From assembly GCA_963971305.1 (NCBI GenBank), contig CAXARO010000919.1, positions 1 through 64,000 of the forward strand: a stretch of DNA of 64,000 nucleotides. The letters run 5' to 3'. The position numbers and the translations under genes are program-made. This document shows positions 55,292 to 64,000 of the stretch, one piece after another. Source of the DNA: Arcuatula senhousia. Its lineage: Eukaryota; Mollusca; Bivalvia; Mytilida; Mytilidae. How positions within the stretch are numbered: position 1 is the stretch's first letter; each line of letters begins with the position of its first letter. The notes under the pieces are model-generated. The model worked only from the letters and a program-made list of their open reading frames with translations, searched no databases and was not told the DNA's origin.

Positions 55292-56590
55292 TCAAAAGTC
55301 GTCACGAAGAAACCGGTGTCTGATCAAAAAATCTGTAAAATGTGTGCAAGCTCTGGCATATCGAATAAGTTGAGAAATATAAACACCGTATGCAGGAGAA
55401 GTAGGTATATTGCTCTGTAGATTAGGAAAATTAATAATTTGAAAATTAAAATCGTCTCGTTTATCGTAAATTTTTGTACTGAGATGACCACCTGGGTCAA
55501 ATTCGAGGTGCAAATCCAAGAAAGACGTGAAGCAATTAGATTCGGTTGTCTCTTTAATCTCCAATTCCGGAGGATATATTGAAGGAATCCATCTACCAAA
55601 TGAAGTGTTATTGATAGAAAGGACATCGTCAATATATCTGAATGTAAGATTAAATGACCTTGCCTCTTTCATCTTCTTGTTCTTTACGAGTCCCTGAAGA
55701 AATTCAGTCTCGTAAGAGTATAAAAACAAATCGGCGAGGAGAGGAGCACAGTTAGTGCCCATTGGAATTCCGATTTGTTGTTGAAAAATCTCTCCTCCGA
55801 AGGTGACAAATATGTTGTCAATGAGGAAATCAAGCATACTGCAAACTTGTTCCAGTGTGTAACAAATTTTATCTTTGAAAGATGTTTTGGAAAAGAATGT
55901 AGAATTATAACCCAAAACAACAAAATTCCTTGAGTTTGAAAAGGCTTTTTCGAGAAGTTTTTTCAGGCGACATTTAAGTTTTTCGTGTGGCAAGGTAGTG
56001 TATAAAGATGAAAAATCGAACGTTTTCAAAGAGTGAACCTCAGAAAATGATCTAGATTTAAAATGATCTAACAAATCTTTTGAGTTTTTCAAAATCCACA
56101 TATGCTTAATTCCACTACGATTATAAATAGTGTCGCAGTATGCTTGTTGACCCTCTTTGACAGCAGACAAGATTTTAGTTAAATGAACGGACAGCTCTGA
56201 AGTTGAACATGATGAAGATCCAGCTATATACCTTTCTTTGTACGGATTTTTGTGAAGTTTAGGTATCCAGTGCAAATATGGTAACTCTTTATGTTCCTCT
56301 TTCATTGGAATATTGAAAGAGGACATAAAAGAGCTATGGTTGGCTATGATTTCATCTTTGTTAAATGTAGTCCGTGTGTATGTAGCACTAGCGGAAGTAT
56401 TACCATCAATGCCTAGTTCTTTTATTAGACAATTGTAATAATGTGATTTACATACAAAAACTATATTATTGGAAGCCTTGTCTGCTGGCGTGACAACATA
56501 CTTGTCATGTAAGGAAGAGAGACAATTGAGAGCTTCACGATCTCTAAATACAGATGAAGTTTTCTTACAAAAATATTTCACATTTTTCAA
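55292..56590 (-). CDS. Penelope-like reverse transcriptase (uninterrupted frame, partial)
   Basis: 432-codon frame. RT landmarks: VTPADKASNN (~33-42), WIPKLHKNPYK (~108-118), motif A FDFSSLY (191-197), motif B IGIPMGTNCAPL (273-284), motif C FRYIDDVLSI (317-326), then SFLDLHLEFD and IYDKRDDFNF. Catalytic aspartates are intact. The thumb end is shorter than in the 60,455-61,135 copy, so the C-terminus is truncated. No GIY-YIG endonuclease is seen on either side. The first ~13 residues (MKNVKYFCKKTSS) come from the flanking 170-bp repeat, so the ATG is not native. The class is Penelope-like by GIPMG/YIDD and lack of LTRs; subgroup undecided. Confidence 0.8.
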   Translation of the reverse strand: MKNVKYFCKKTSSVFRDREALNCLSSLHDKYVVTPADKASNNIVFVCKSHYYNCLIKELGIDGNTSASATYTRTTFNKDEIIANHSSFMSSFNIPMKEEHKELPYLHWIPKLHKNPYKERYIAGSSSCSTSELSVHLTKILSAVKEGQQAYCDTIYNRSGIKHMWILKNSKDLLDHFKSRSFSEVHSLKTFDFSSLYTTLPHEKLKCRLKKLLEKAFSNSRNFVVLGYNSTFFSKTSFKDKICYTLEQVCSMLDFLIDNIFVTFGGEIFQQQIGIPMGTNCAPLLADLFLYSYETEFLQGLVKNKKMKEARSFNLTFRYIDDVLSINNTSFGRWIPSIYPPELEIKETTESNCFTSFLDLHLEFDPGGHLSTKIYDKRDDFNFQIINFPNLQSNIPTSPAYGVYISQLIRYARACTHFTDFLIRHRFLRDDF

Positions 56591-57030
56591 TGAAATTTAA
56601 ATATGCAAATTATGACATGCTACTTAGTAGCTGTACAAAATTTCAGAACTGTGGTGCTAATAGTTTTTGAGTTTTAGTGTTCGCGAAGTCCAATTCTCAA
56701 AATCTGTGATTTTTTATAAAAAATGAAGTTTTTTCTAAAAATATTTAACCGATTTGCACGAAATTTTAATATGCAAATCATGACATGCTACTTAGCAGCT
56801 GTACAAAGTTTCAGAACTGTATGTTAAACAGTTTTTGAGTTTTAGTGTTCACAAAGGCCTATTCTCAAAATCTGTGATTTTCGATAAAAAATGAAGTTTT
56901 CTTACAAAAATATTTCACATTTTTCCATGAAATTTTGATATGCATATTATGACATGCTACTGAGTAGCTGTACAAAATTTCAGAACTGTGGTGTTAATAG
57001 TTTTTGAGTTTTAGTATTCACAAGAATTGT
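56554..57030. repeat. 170-bp tandem repeat, right part
   Basis: gacatgctac at 56,611, 56,781 and 56,951, exactly 170 bp apart. The Penelope-like element starts inside the first unit. Confidence 0.88.
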
Positions 57031-57066
57031 TGACGGACGGACAGACGGACGGACGGACAGACGGAC
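57031..57066. repeat. (GGAC/AGAC)n microsatellite
   Basis: ggacggacagacggacggac and onward, then gtgaaaactatagggc: the end of a repeat type common in molluscs. Confidence 0.85.
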
Positions 57067-57660
57067 AAAGTGAAAACTATAGGGCGTTCGCATCTTCGAT
57101 GCGGGGCCCTAATTATCGAACAGGGATAATCAATCTCAAAGAAAAAAAGGGTCATCACTCTCTTCAATTTTAAGTAACAGATTCTGTAAAAGAAGAACAC
57201 TTCATCCAAAATTGCTTCATTTTCGGAAAGAATAAGCTCTGAGCATTAACCCTTTTCTAGCCATTCAATTGAATAAATCCTAGATCTTGTGCTGACTCCG
57301 TCTTCAATTATTTTGACTGAAAACTGACAAAATAAAAGCAGCAGACTGAATAAATGGATACTAATAGTCATGATAGTATGATGTTTGTTGATGTTGCGAT
57401 ACTCATAACTTATTCCATTTCTCCTGGATTGGCATGCTTGCAAATGGGAAACTAGCTTAATTCTTATGTAGACCCCTATCCAGCTTGAAGTATGGGTGTT
57501 TGGCCTTTGTTGTATTAACCCTTCGGACCATCAACCTTTCGGACTATCGGACTATCGAACGGACACCCTTTATAGCGGACACAATTGAGTCTACTCTTAT
57601 AACATCTTAGACTATTTTTGTGTTGGTTTACTTTATTATTTATCAAAAGTCGATGGGAAT
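57067..57660. other. Non-coding spacer
   Basis: No gene. Short repeats of ggactatcg near 57,530-57,560. Confidence 0.5.
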
Positions 57661-59433
57661 TTGAAAATAGCTAGCAATGACATTGAGAAAGCCGAAGTAC
57701 TAGCTGAATTCTTTAGTAGTGTTTTCACGATAGAGGATAATATGGAAATGCCAGACCTTACACAAGTATCATATGATCATCCATCTAGCAATGATTTATT
57801 CACAGAAGAAGAAGTAAGAAAACTTTTATTGAAGTTGAACATCAGTAAATCACCAGGCCCGGACAAAGTTCACCCGATAGTCCTACAGGAATTAGCAAGT
57901 GTTCTTGATAAACCATTATGTCAAATTTTCAATCATTCATTCTCAACTGGATCAGTACCAAAAGACTGGAAAATAGCAAAAATAACAGCGCTATTCAAGA
58001 AAGGAGACAAAAAATCAGCCTCAAACTATAGACCTGTTAGCCTAACAAGCATTTTGTGCAAGATAATGGAGAAGTTAAAACGCAAAAGGATAATTGAACA
58101 CATGGACAGGAATAATCCCTTTAGCAACCGTCAGTTTGGCTTTATGGGTGGGCGTTCAACCTCGCTTCAACTGTTGAAAGTTCTGGACAATTGGACTAAA
58201 ACCCTGGATAATGGCGGGACCATCCACTCTGTCTACATGGATTTCATGAAGGCGTTTGATAAAGTGCCTCATGCAAGACTCATTTACAAAATCAGAAACT
58301 ATGGTATTAGCGAACAAACCTGCCAGTGGACTGATAGCTTCCTTAAAAATCGACAACAATGTGTCCAAGTAAATGGTGCATCTTCTACCTGGAAAAACGT
58401 TACAAGCGGTATCCCACAAGGGTCTGTTCTCGGACCAATCCTCTTCATACTGTTTATAAATGACCTACCTGAATCCGTAACATCTGAAATGTTCATGTTT
58501 GCAGATGACACAAAGCTATTCCGCATATTACAAGCAGATTTGGACAATGTTTTTGACTGGAGCGTAGACTGGATGTTAAGATTCCACCCTGACAAGTGCA
58601 AAGTGTTACCGATTACTAGAAAGAAGACAAGCGAGAACCAACCGCATTATACCATGAACAAATACGATGGAGGACAAACTACTCTTGAGAACGTAAATTC
58701 AGAAAAAGATATCGGTGTAACCATAGACACAAACCTAACTTTTGACACTCATATTCAGAACCAAGTCAACAAAGCCAATCAGATATTAGGCCTCATTCGC
58801 CGATCCTTTCAATATTTGGACAATCGAACATTCTCATTACTATTCAAAGCCCTCGTAAGACGACCTCATTTGGAACATGCGAACAGTGTGTGGTCGCCGT
58901 ACAAAAAGGCAGATATAATTAGTGTTGAGAACGTTCAAAAGCGAGCGACAAAATCTTTACCATCTCTTCGAAACCTTTCCTACAAAGACCGTCTGATTGC
59001 GCTGAAGCTACCTACCCTTCGCTATCGCCGTCTGCGCGGAGATATGATAGAAGTATACAAAGTCATGACCGGCATATACGACAACAGAGTAACAGGTGAT
59101 TTATTTGAAATGCACAAGACTGACACCGCAACAAGAGGACACTCTCTCAAACTGAAAGAACCAAGACCACGACTAGACATAAGAAAGCAATTCTTTACTG
59201 TGAGAGTAATTGATGTATGGAACAACCTCCCAGAATCAGTCATATCATCAAACAACATGAACATTTTCAAACACAGAATTGATAAATACTGGGCCAACCA
59301 ACCAATGAAATATGACTTTGAACAAGAATACCAATTCGTGACCGGAAGTACACGAAGTGCAATCAATATAATAGACGAGGCTACAGAGCAGAATATACTG
59401 GTACCAAGGTGCCATCGTTCTGAATCTACATGA
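57661..59433 (+). CDS. CR1-like (jockey superfamily) LINE reverse transcriptase, 5'-truncated
   Basis: 590-codon uninterrupted frame. The frame opens upstream of a TTG, not an ATG, and runs back to a stop near 57,590, so the true start is missing. RT motifs: SPGPDKVHP (~64-72), NYRPVSLTS (122-130), FGFMGGRST (~159-167), motif A VYMDFMKAFDKV (191-202), motif B SGIPQGSVLGPILF (249-262), motif C FADD (280-283). Then the CR1-type connection RRPHLEHANSVWSPYKKAD, VQKRATKSLPSLRNLSYKDR and LPTLRYRRLRGDMIEVYKVM. The upstream endonuclease domain is absent, as expected from 5' truncation. After the stop comes a duplicated catgaggtaa and an (att)n tail. All catalytic residues are kept, so the insertion is probably young. 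Confidence 0.9.
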   Translation: MKIASNDIEKAEVLAEFFSSVFTIEDNMEMPDLTQVSYDHPSSNDLFTEEEVRKLLLKLNISKSPGPDKVHPIVLQELASVLDKPLCQIFNHSFSTGSVPKDWKIAKITALFKKGDKKSASNYRPVSLTSILCKIMEKLKRKRIIEHMDRNNPFSNRQFGFMGGRSTSLQLLKVLDNWTKTLDNGGTIHSVYMDFMKAFDKVPHARLIYKIRNYGISEQTCQWTDSFLKNRQQCVQVNGASSTWKNVTSGIPQGSVLGPILFILFINDLPESVTSEMFMFADDTKLFRILQADLDNVFDWSVDWMLRFHPDKCKVLPITRKKTSENQPHYTMNKYDGGQTTLENVNSEKDIGVTIDTNLTFDTHIQNQVNKANQILGLIRRSFQYLDNRTFSLLFKALVRRPHLEHANSVWSPYKKADIISVENVQKRATKSLPSLRNLSYKDRLIALKLPTLRYRRLRGDMIEVYKVMTGIYDNRVTGDLFEMHKTDTATRGHSLKLKEPRPRLDIRKQFFTVRVIDVWNNLPESVISSNNMNIFKHRIDKYWANQPMKYDFEQEYQFVTGSTRSAINIIDEATEQNILVPRCHRSEST

Positions 59434-60179
59434 GGTAACATGAGGTAACATTTTATTATTATTATATATTATTGAATTCACATGACCACGGCATCACTTT
59501 TGATCTCAATACATACCACATTTAGGATATGCACATATGAAAATATCTTCATCATAACATTTCATTTGGCGCAACTTTGGAATCTGTACCCTCGGGTCTG
59601 GTAACAAACCATTCTTTAGAAAATCAATGCTCTTTTCACATTCATAGACAGTCAAAACCTGGGATTCCTTGTTTTTTTATGAATAAACCAAAGAACTGCA
59701 TTTCATTAGTAAAATTTTTAATGTGAATCAATAGATATTTTAATATCTTTTTACCAAAATGGTGTAATATTCCTGCGTACTGTCATATGACATACGGTAA
59801 ACACGGGATGTAAGAGATCGTCCAAAAAGCGACTATACCTATGTGATGTAATTAAGACTGTCTGAAAGCAAGGCTAAAATACATTTACACATTGACTTAA
59901 TCTAAGATGAATGCATTGCCATTTATACAAGGAAGGTTGTGTATAAATTAAAGCTTTCTCGGCGTCTGAACTTTGATAAGTGTACTCCTTTTTCAATATA
60001 GTACAACATGCTTAGGTAGATCTTTTTGAAAATACGCAATAAGATATTTCAATAATATCCTCGCTTACCGATGGATCGGTCACTTAAGCATTTTCTCCCA
60101 GTTTTCTTTGTAAAACAAATGATTTCCAATCAACAATGGACATAACATGAAAGGGGAACCCTCGAGTGTTCTAAGAAGC
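59434..60179. other. Non-coding spacer
   Basis: AT-rich; the LINE tail (tgaggtaacatgaggtaac, then attattatt) at its start, nothing else supported. Confidence 0.5.
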
Positions 60180-60454
60180 AGAGGTACCAATGGGGCATCC
60201 GAATATCAAAAGTCCGAAAGGGCAGAGACAAAACCAGTAAACACCAACAGGAACGGGACAAAAACAGACAACATGTAAAACATGGAAACACAAAATAACT
60301 GAATATCAACCAACAACGCGAACTCCAGTCGCTACAAGAGTGAACTCAGGTGCTCCGGAAGAGTAAGCAGTTCCTGCTTGCTATAGCACACCCGTCGCGT
60401 TGCCAATAGTCCATTCAGCGTGTCAAATCCGGTAAAGGAAGACAAAACAACACC
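60180..60454 (-). other. Probable 3' untranslated region of the second Penelope-like element
   Basis: GC-richer block (accaatggggcatccgaata, gctccggaagagtaagcag, cacccgtcgcgttgcc) directly after the RT stop on the minus strand. It resembles sequence that follows this RT type in bivalve repeats; assigned by position and recollection only. Confidence 0.45.
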
Positions 60455-61147
60455 CTATGACAAACCAACATCTGCACTCATCTGAGAGATCGAAATCCCA
60501 TATTTGTCTATAAGTGCATGATGTCTTCCGTAAAATTTCTTGAGTGAAGACAGCAACCGAGGAGCAACATAACCCTGTGTGAGCAATTTTTGCGTAAGAC
60601 GTGTCGCTCTGCTAAGGAAATCGATGTAAGTCCCGCACGCTCTGGAGTAACGAATCAATTGAGATACGTAAACTCCATAAGCTGGAGCGGACGGAATGTT
60701 GCTACACATGAAGGGAAAGTTGACGATTGGAAAGTTGAAGTCATCACGTTTGTCATAGAGCCTTGTTGAAAGTCTTCCTTGTGAGTCAATATCTAGATGT
60801 AGATCTAAATATGAAGCAGACTTCCTAGAATCCGTTGTGTCCTTTATCTCAAGCTCCTGGGGATATATGAGATGGAGAAAGTCACCAAATCGAGAATTGT
60901 TTAGTGAAAGGACATCATCAATATAACGGAACGTGAGGCCGAAAGAGAGAGCTAGTCCACGGTCTTTTTTGTCTAGAAGAGATTGTAAGAAGTCTGCTTC
61001 ATATGAATGAAGAAACAAATCAACAAGCAAAGGTGCACAATTAGGGCCCATTGGAATCCCTATTGTTTGCTGAAAAACACGTCCACCAAACTGAACAAAT
61101 ATGTTGTCAATAAGAAAGTTGAGCATGTCGACCACCTGGTCTTCTGT
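60455..61147 (-). pseudogene. Penelope-like reverse transcriptase, C-terminal part
   Basis: Open frame 60,455-61,135: FTEDQVVDMLNFLIDNIFVQ, motif B IGIPMGPNCAPL, motif C FRYIDDVLSL, SASYLDLHLDID, LYDKRDDFNFPIVNFP and a complete thumb TQKLLTQGYVAPRLLSSLKK FYGRH ending ...MSADVGLS. Closely related to 55,292-56,590 but with the full C-terminus. The N-terminal half is at 61,734-62,260, split off by an insertion. Confidence 0.82.
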
Positions 61148-61733
61148 AAAGGAGTATGTTCGGAAAGGGCCAAAAAACGGCCCTAAATTTCAAATTCGAG
61201 ACAGCTACAAAATAATCCTGCTAGAACGATTATAAGACTCTATACTTTATAAAATGACATAAATTGTGCATGAATTAATTACTTTTGTGTATAACAGAGA
61301 CATTTAAAGTTAGTGAAATTCTTTAACACTCGTTATTTTTGACATATTTAGCCTCTTTTTCTGTAAAAAATGATTAATATAATGTTGGCCGCATACTCTG
61401 ACCAAAATTATTTTTTGGTTAAAATATCCACTTTTAAGTAATAAATTGATAAACAAAAATCTATGTTGGTCAGAGCATGCGGCCACTCTTGATTTTGACA
61501 CAATAGTTGTGAAAAGCGGTAAAAAATGGACAAAAAAGATGATTTTCCTATTTTTTCTCATATTTAGGGTGTCATCAAAGGAAACAGCACAATTTTATCA
61601 ATAGAAAACTATTATATTTGTTAAATATAGGTATTCTGTGAATTATTTCCAATGCATTCATTTAAATTTCTTGAAAATGAAAAATTAGCCCAATTACAGG
61701 GCCAATTATAGGCCTTTGTGAACATAGTCCTTT
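61148..61733. mobile_element. MITE-like insertion splitting the second Penelope-like RT
   Basis: Ends aaaggagtatgttcggaaag and the imperfect complement (ctttgtgaacatagtccttt), each followed inward by a ggccc block. Inside is a 19-bp inverted pair with one mismatch: ggccgcatactctgaccaa (61,387-61,405) and its complement (61,466-61,484). No coding frame. It interrupts the RT between NESKKKN and the TEDQVV block. Exact edges and target duplication are uncertain, because the last bases of the right end may belong to the RT. Confidence 0.75.
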
Positions 61734-62260
61734 GTTCTTTTTCTTAGACTCATTGATGACAAAGTTAGTCTTGGTATAATCGACTACCAGAAATTTGTAA
61801 CTGCGTTTTCCATTCTTTTTGAAAAAGCTGCGTTTAATCAGCTGTGCCAATCGCGATTTCAGTTGTTCATGTGGAATAGAAGTGTAAAGTGTGGAGAAAT
61901 CGAATGTTTTGATGCTGTTACAAGATGAAACTGATTTAGAGTTAAAGAATCTCCATCAGTTCTTTCGAATTCTTCAGGATCCACATTTGATTGACACCAT
62001 TTCTAGAATAACAACAATCGTGATATTTCTGGAGGCCGGATTTTATTGCCGTAAGTATTGAAGTCAACAGAACTGATAGAGGCTTAGTTGTACATTTTGA
62101 TGACCCTGCAATGAAGCGCTGTTTGTATGGATTTTTATGTAACTTAGGAATCCAATACAGGGATGGAATGTCATCATTATTGCCTCCAACAGAAAGGCCG
62201 AAGGAGGAAACCTTTATTGCCGATCCATCTACATTATTGTTGTTGTTGACATCTGACCTA
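61734..62260 (-). pseudogene. Penelope-like reverse transcriptase, N-terminal part
   Basis: Reads YWIPKLHKNPYKQRFIAGSS, KPLSVLLTSILTAIKSGLQK, GVNQMWILKNSKELME, a frameshift, then SCNSIKTFDFSTLYTSIPHE (motif A) and LVVDYTKTNFVINESKKK. Same order as in the first element. Together with 60,455-61,147 it forms one element broken by a frameshift and by the MITE-like insertion. Confidence 0.78.
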
Positions 62261-62789
62261 CTGAACTAGCATTGAAAATTTAAATGGCGGACATGATGTG
62301 TACCATATGATCGGTCACGTGACTTATTTTTAGATATCTCTTTTATAGGCCAAGGAAATTGAATTATTTATGCATGAATAAAAACCTTAGGTATCATTGA
62401 TTTTTTAGAAAAAATATTTTTTTGTTTTGTTTAGTATTGGAGTTCATGAATAAATTTTGAAAGTTTTAATACAGCAATGGATAAAAATCATATCAGATTG
62501 GTTATTTTTACATATTGTAATATTCCATTCAAAACTGATTTATATTAATATATTTATTAGTTTCATGAAGGCAAACATGAAATGTACATTGTAATCATTC
62601 ACAATGGATACACTTGAAGATGTCACCCCTTCTACACACCCTCACTTTCGTACAATATCCTTAATGCACCCGGTGTCCAAATTCACACTGTGCCCACTTC
62701 GTAAACACTAAACTCACACTCTTTTCTTACCTCCACTGGTGTAAACAACTTACACACACAACATTTATCCTTCTCTTCAATCTCATTTT
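62261..62789. other. Non-coding spacer
   Basis: AT-rich; no gene supported. Confidence 0.5.
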
Positions 62790-64000
62790 TAGCTCACCTG
62801 ACCCGAAGGGTCATGTGAGCTATTGTCATCACTTGGCGTCCGTCGTCCGTCCGTCGTCCGTCGTCCGTAAACTTTTTAAAAGGTTAACTCCTCTGACACC
62901 ATAAGTCCAATTGCAACCAAACTTAGTATGGTTGTTCATTAGCATTCGGAGCTTAGAACTAATGTGGGGATTTTTGATTCGTCGTAAAACATGGCCGCCA
63001 TGGCTAAAAATAGAATATAGGGGTAAAATGCAGTTTTTTGCAAATAACTCAAAAACGGCTACAGATATCAAAATTCTGGCATGGGTAAAAGTGATAAGCA
63101 CCTCAAGATCAACCTACCCTGAAATTTTGAAGAAAATCCAACGACCCATGTAGGAGTTATTGCCCTTTTTGTGGATTTTTTGCAAATTTTGCACCTGTTT
63201 AGCTCAATACCTTGAAAACTATACTAGATATTTGAGAAATTTAAATTGCATATTGTTAAGCACATCAAGATCTACAAAATATGTAACAGGGTCAACGTTG
63301 TAGGACCTTTCCTTTTAGGAGTTATTGCCCTTAGAACGTCAAAATTTAGCATTTTAACAGCATTTCCTCATTACATTGAAAACGTTAACTCCTCTGACAC
63401 TTTAAGTCCAAATAGAACCAAACTTGGTATAGTTGTTTATTAGCATTAGGTGTATAGAACTAATGGAGGGATTTTTGATTGGTCGTAAAACATGGCCGCT
63501 GTGGCTAAAAATAGAACATAGAGGTAAATGGCAGTTTTTTGCAAATAACTCTAAAACGGTGACAGATTTCAAAATTTTGATTGGTAACAAAAGTGATCAG
63601 CACCTCAAGATCTACCAGCTCTGAAATTTTGAAGAAAATCCAGCGACCCATGTAGGAGTTATTGGCCTTTTTGTGGATTTTTTGCAAATTTTGCACCTGT
63701 TTAGCTCAATATCTTGAAAACTATACAAGATATTTGAGAAATTTAAATTGCATATTGTTAAGCACATCAAGATCTACAAAATATGTAACAGGGTCAGGAA
63801 CAAAAGTGATCAGCACCTTAAGATCTACCAGCTCTGAAATTTTGAAGAAAATCCAACAACCCATGTAGGAGTTATTGCTCTTTTTGTGGATTTTTTGCAA
63901 ATTTTGACCTGTTTAGCTCAATATCTTGAAAACTATACAAGATATTTGAGAAATTTAAATTGCATATTGTTAAGCGCATAAAGATCTACACAATTTGTAG
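62790..64000. repeat. Bivalve-type dispersed repeat with ~500-bp tandem units
   Basis: Begins agctcacctgacccgaaggg and (cgtccgt)n, a signature I know from many bivalve repeats. Then come units starting ttaactcctctgacac at 62,884 and 63,385 (501 bp apart). Each has aaaacatggccgc, gcagttttttgcaaataact and a tcaagatctac block, plus a shorter third partial unit from ~63,790. It continues off the right edge. Confidence 0.8.

Overview
The window looks like host chromosomal DNA of a bivalve mollusc, most likely a mussel-type genome (inference). It is AT-rich, has split genes and satellites, and carries many foldback/MITE elements, Penelope-like and CR1-like retroelements, and the 'agctcacctgacccgaagggtc' type of dispersed repeat common in bivalves. 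I see no rRNA or tRNA gene.

Layout. (1) 1-8,074: a very uniform 160-bp satellite of about 50 units. (2) 8,075-18,388: element E1, a decayed Polinton/Maverick (adintovirus-like) DNA transposon. (3) 18,389-19,194: unique DNA. (4) 19,195-20,214: six units of a 168-bp satellite clearly related to the 160-bp one. (5) 20,215-38,814: element E2, a second decayed Polinton of the same family, carrying an internal 6,319-bp tandem duplication (22,862-29,180 and 29,181-35,499). (6) 38,815-43,625: non-coding DNA with a foldback and a 146-bp minisatellite. (7) 43,626-48,940: a tandem array whose units are bounded by inverted repeats. (8) 48,941-57,660: three exons of a cytosolic sulfotransferase gene on the minus strand, with MITEs and a Penelope-like RT nearby. 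(9) 57,661-64,000: a CR1-like LINE, a second Penelope-like RT split by a MITE-like insertion, and bivalve dispersed repeats.

The Polintons. Together E1 and E2 keep traces of nearly the whole Polinton gene set. On the minus strand these are protein-primed DNA polymerase B, an adenain-like protease, a packaging ATPase, a double-jelly-roll capsid protein, a jelly-roll penton-like protein, a DUF8207-like protein, a basic protein, zinc-ribbon-like small proteins and a one-TM protein. On the plus strand these are an rve-type integrase, a DUF5679/phospholipase-A2 protein and a short protein of unknown function. Almost every large gene is broken by stops, frameshifts or loss of catalytic residues; the one-TM protein is the main frame still open in both elements. 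Several lesions and MITE insertions are shared, so they predate the E1/E2 split.

The most unusual feature is the organisation. Each Polinton sits directly to the right of a related satellite array, starts with about three 171-bp subterminal repeats, ends with one diverged copy of that repeat in the same (not inverted) orientation, and finishes with a cluster of palindromes. This suggests a composite satellite-Polinton unit with direct rather than inverted ends, which I have not seen described.
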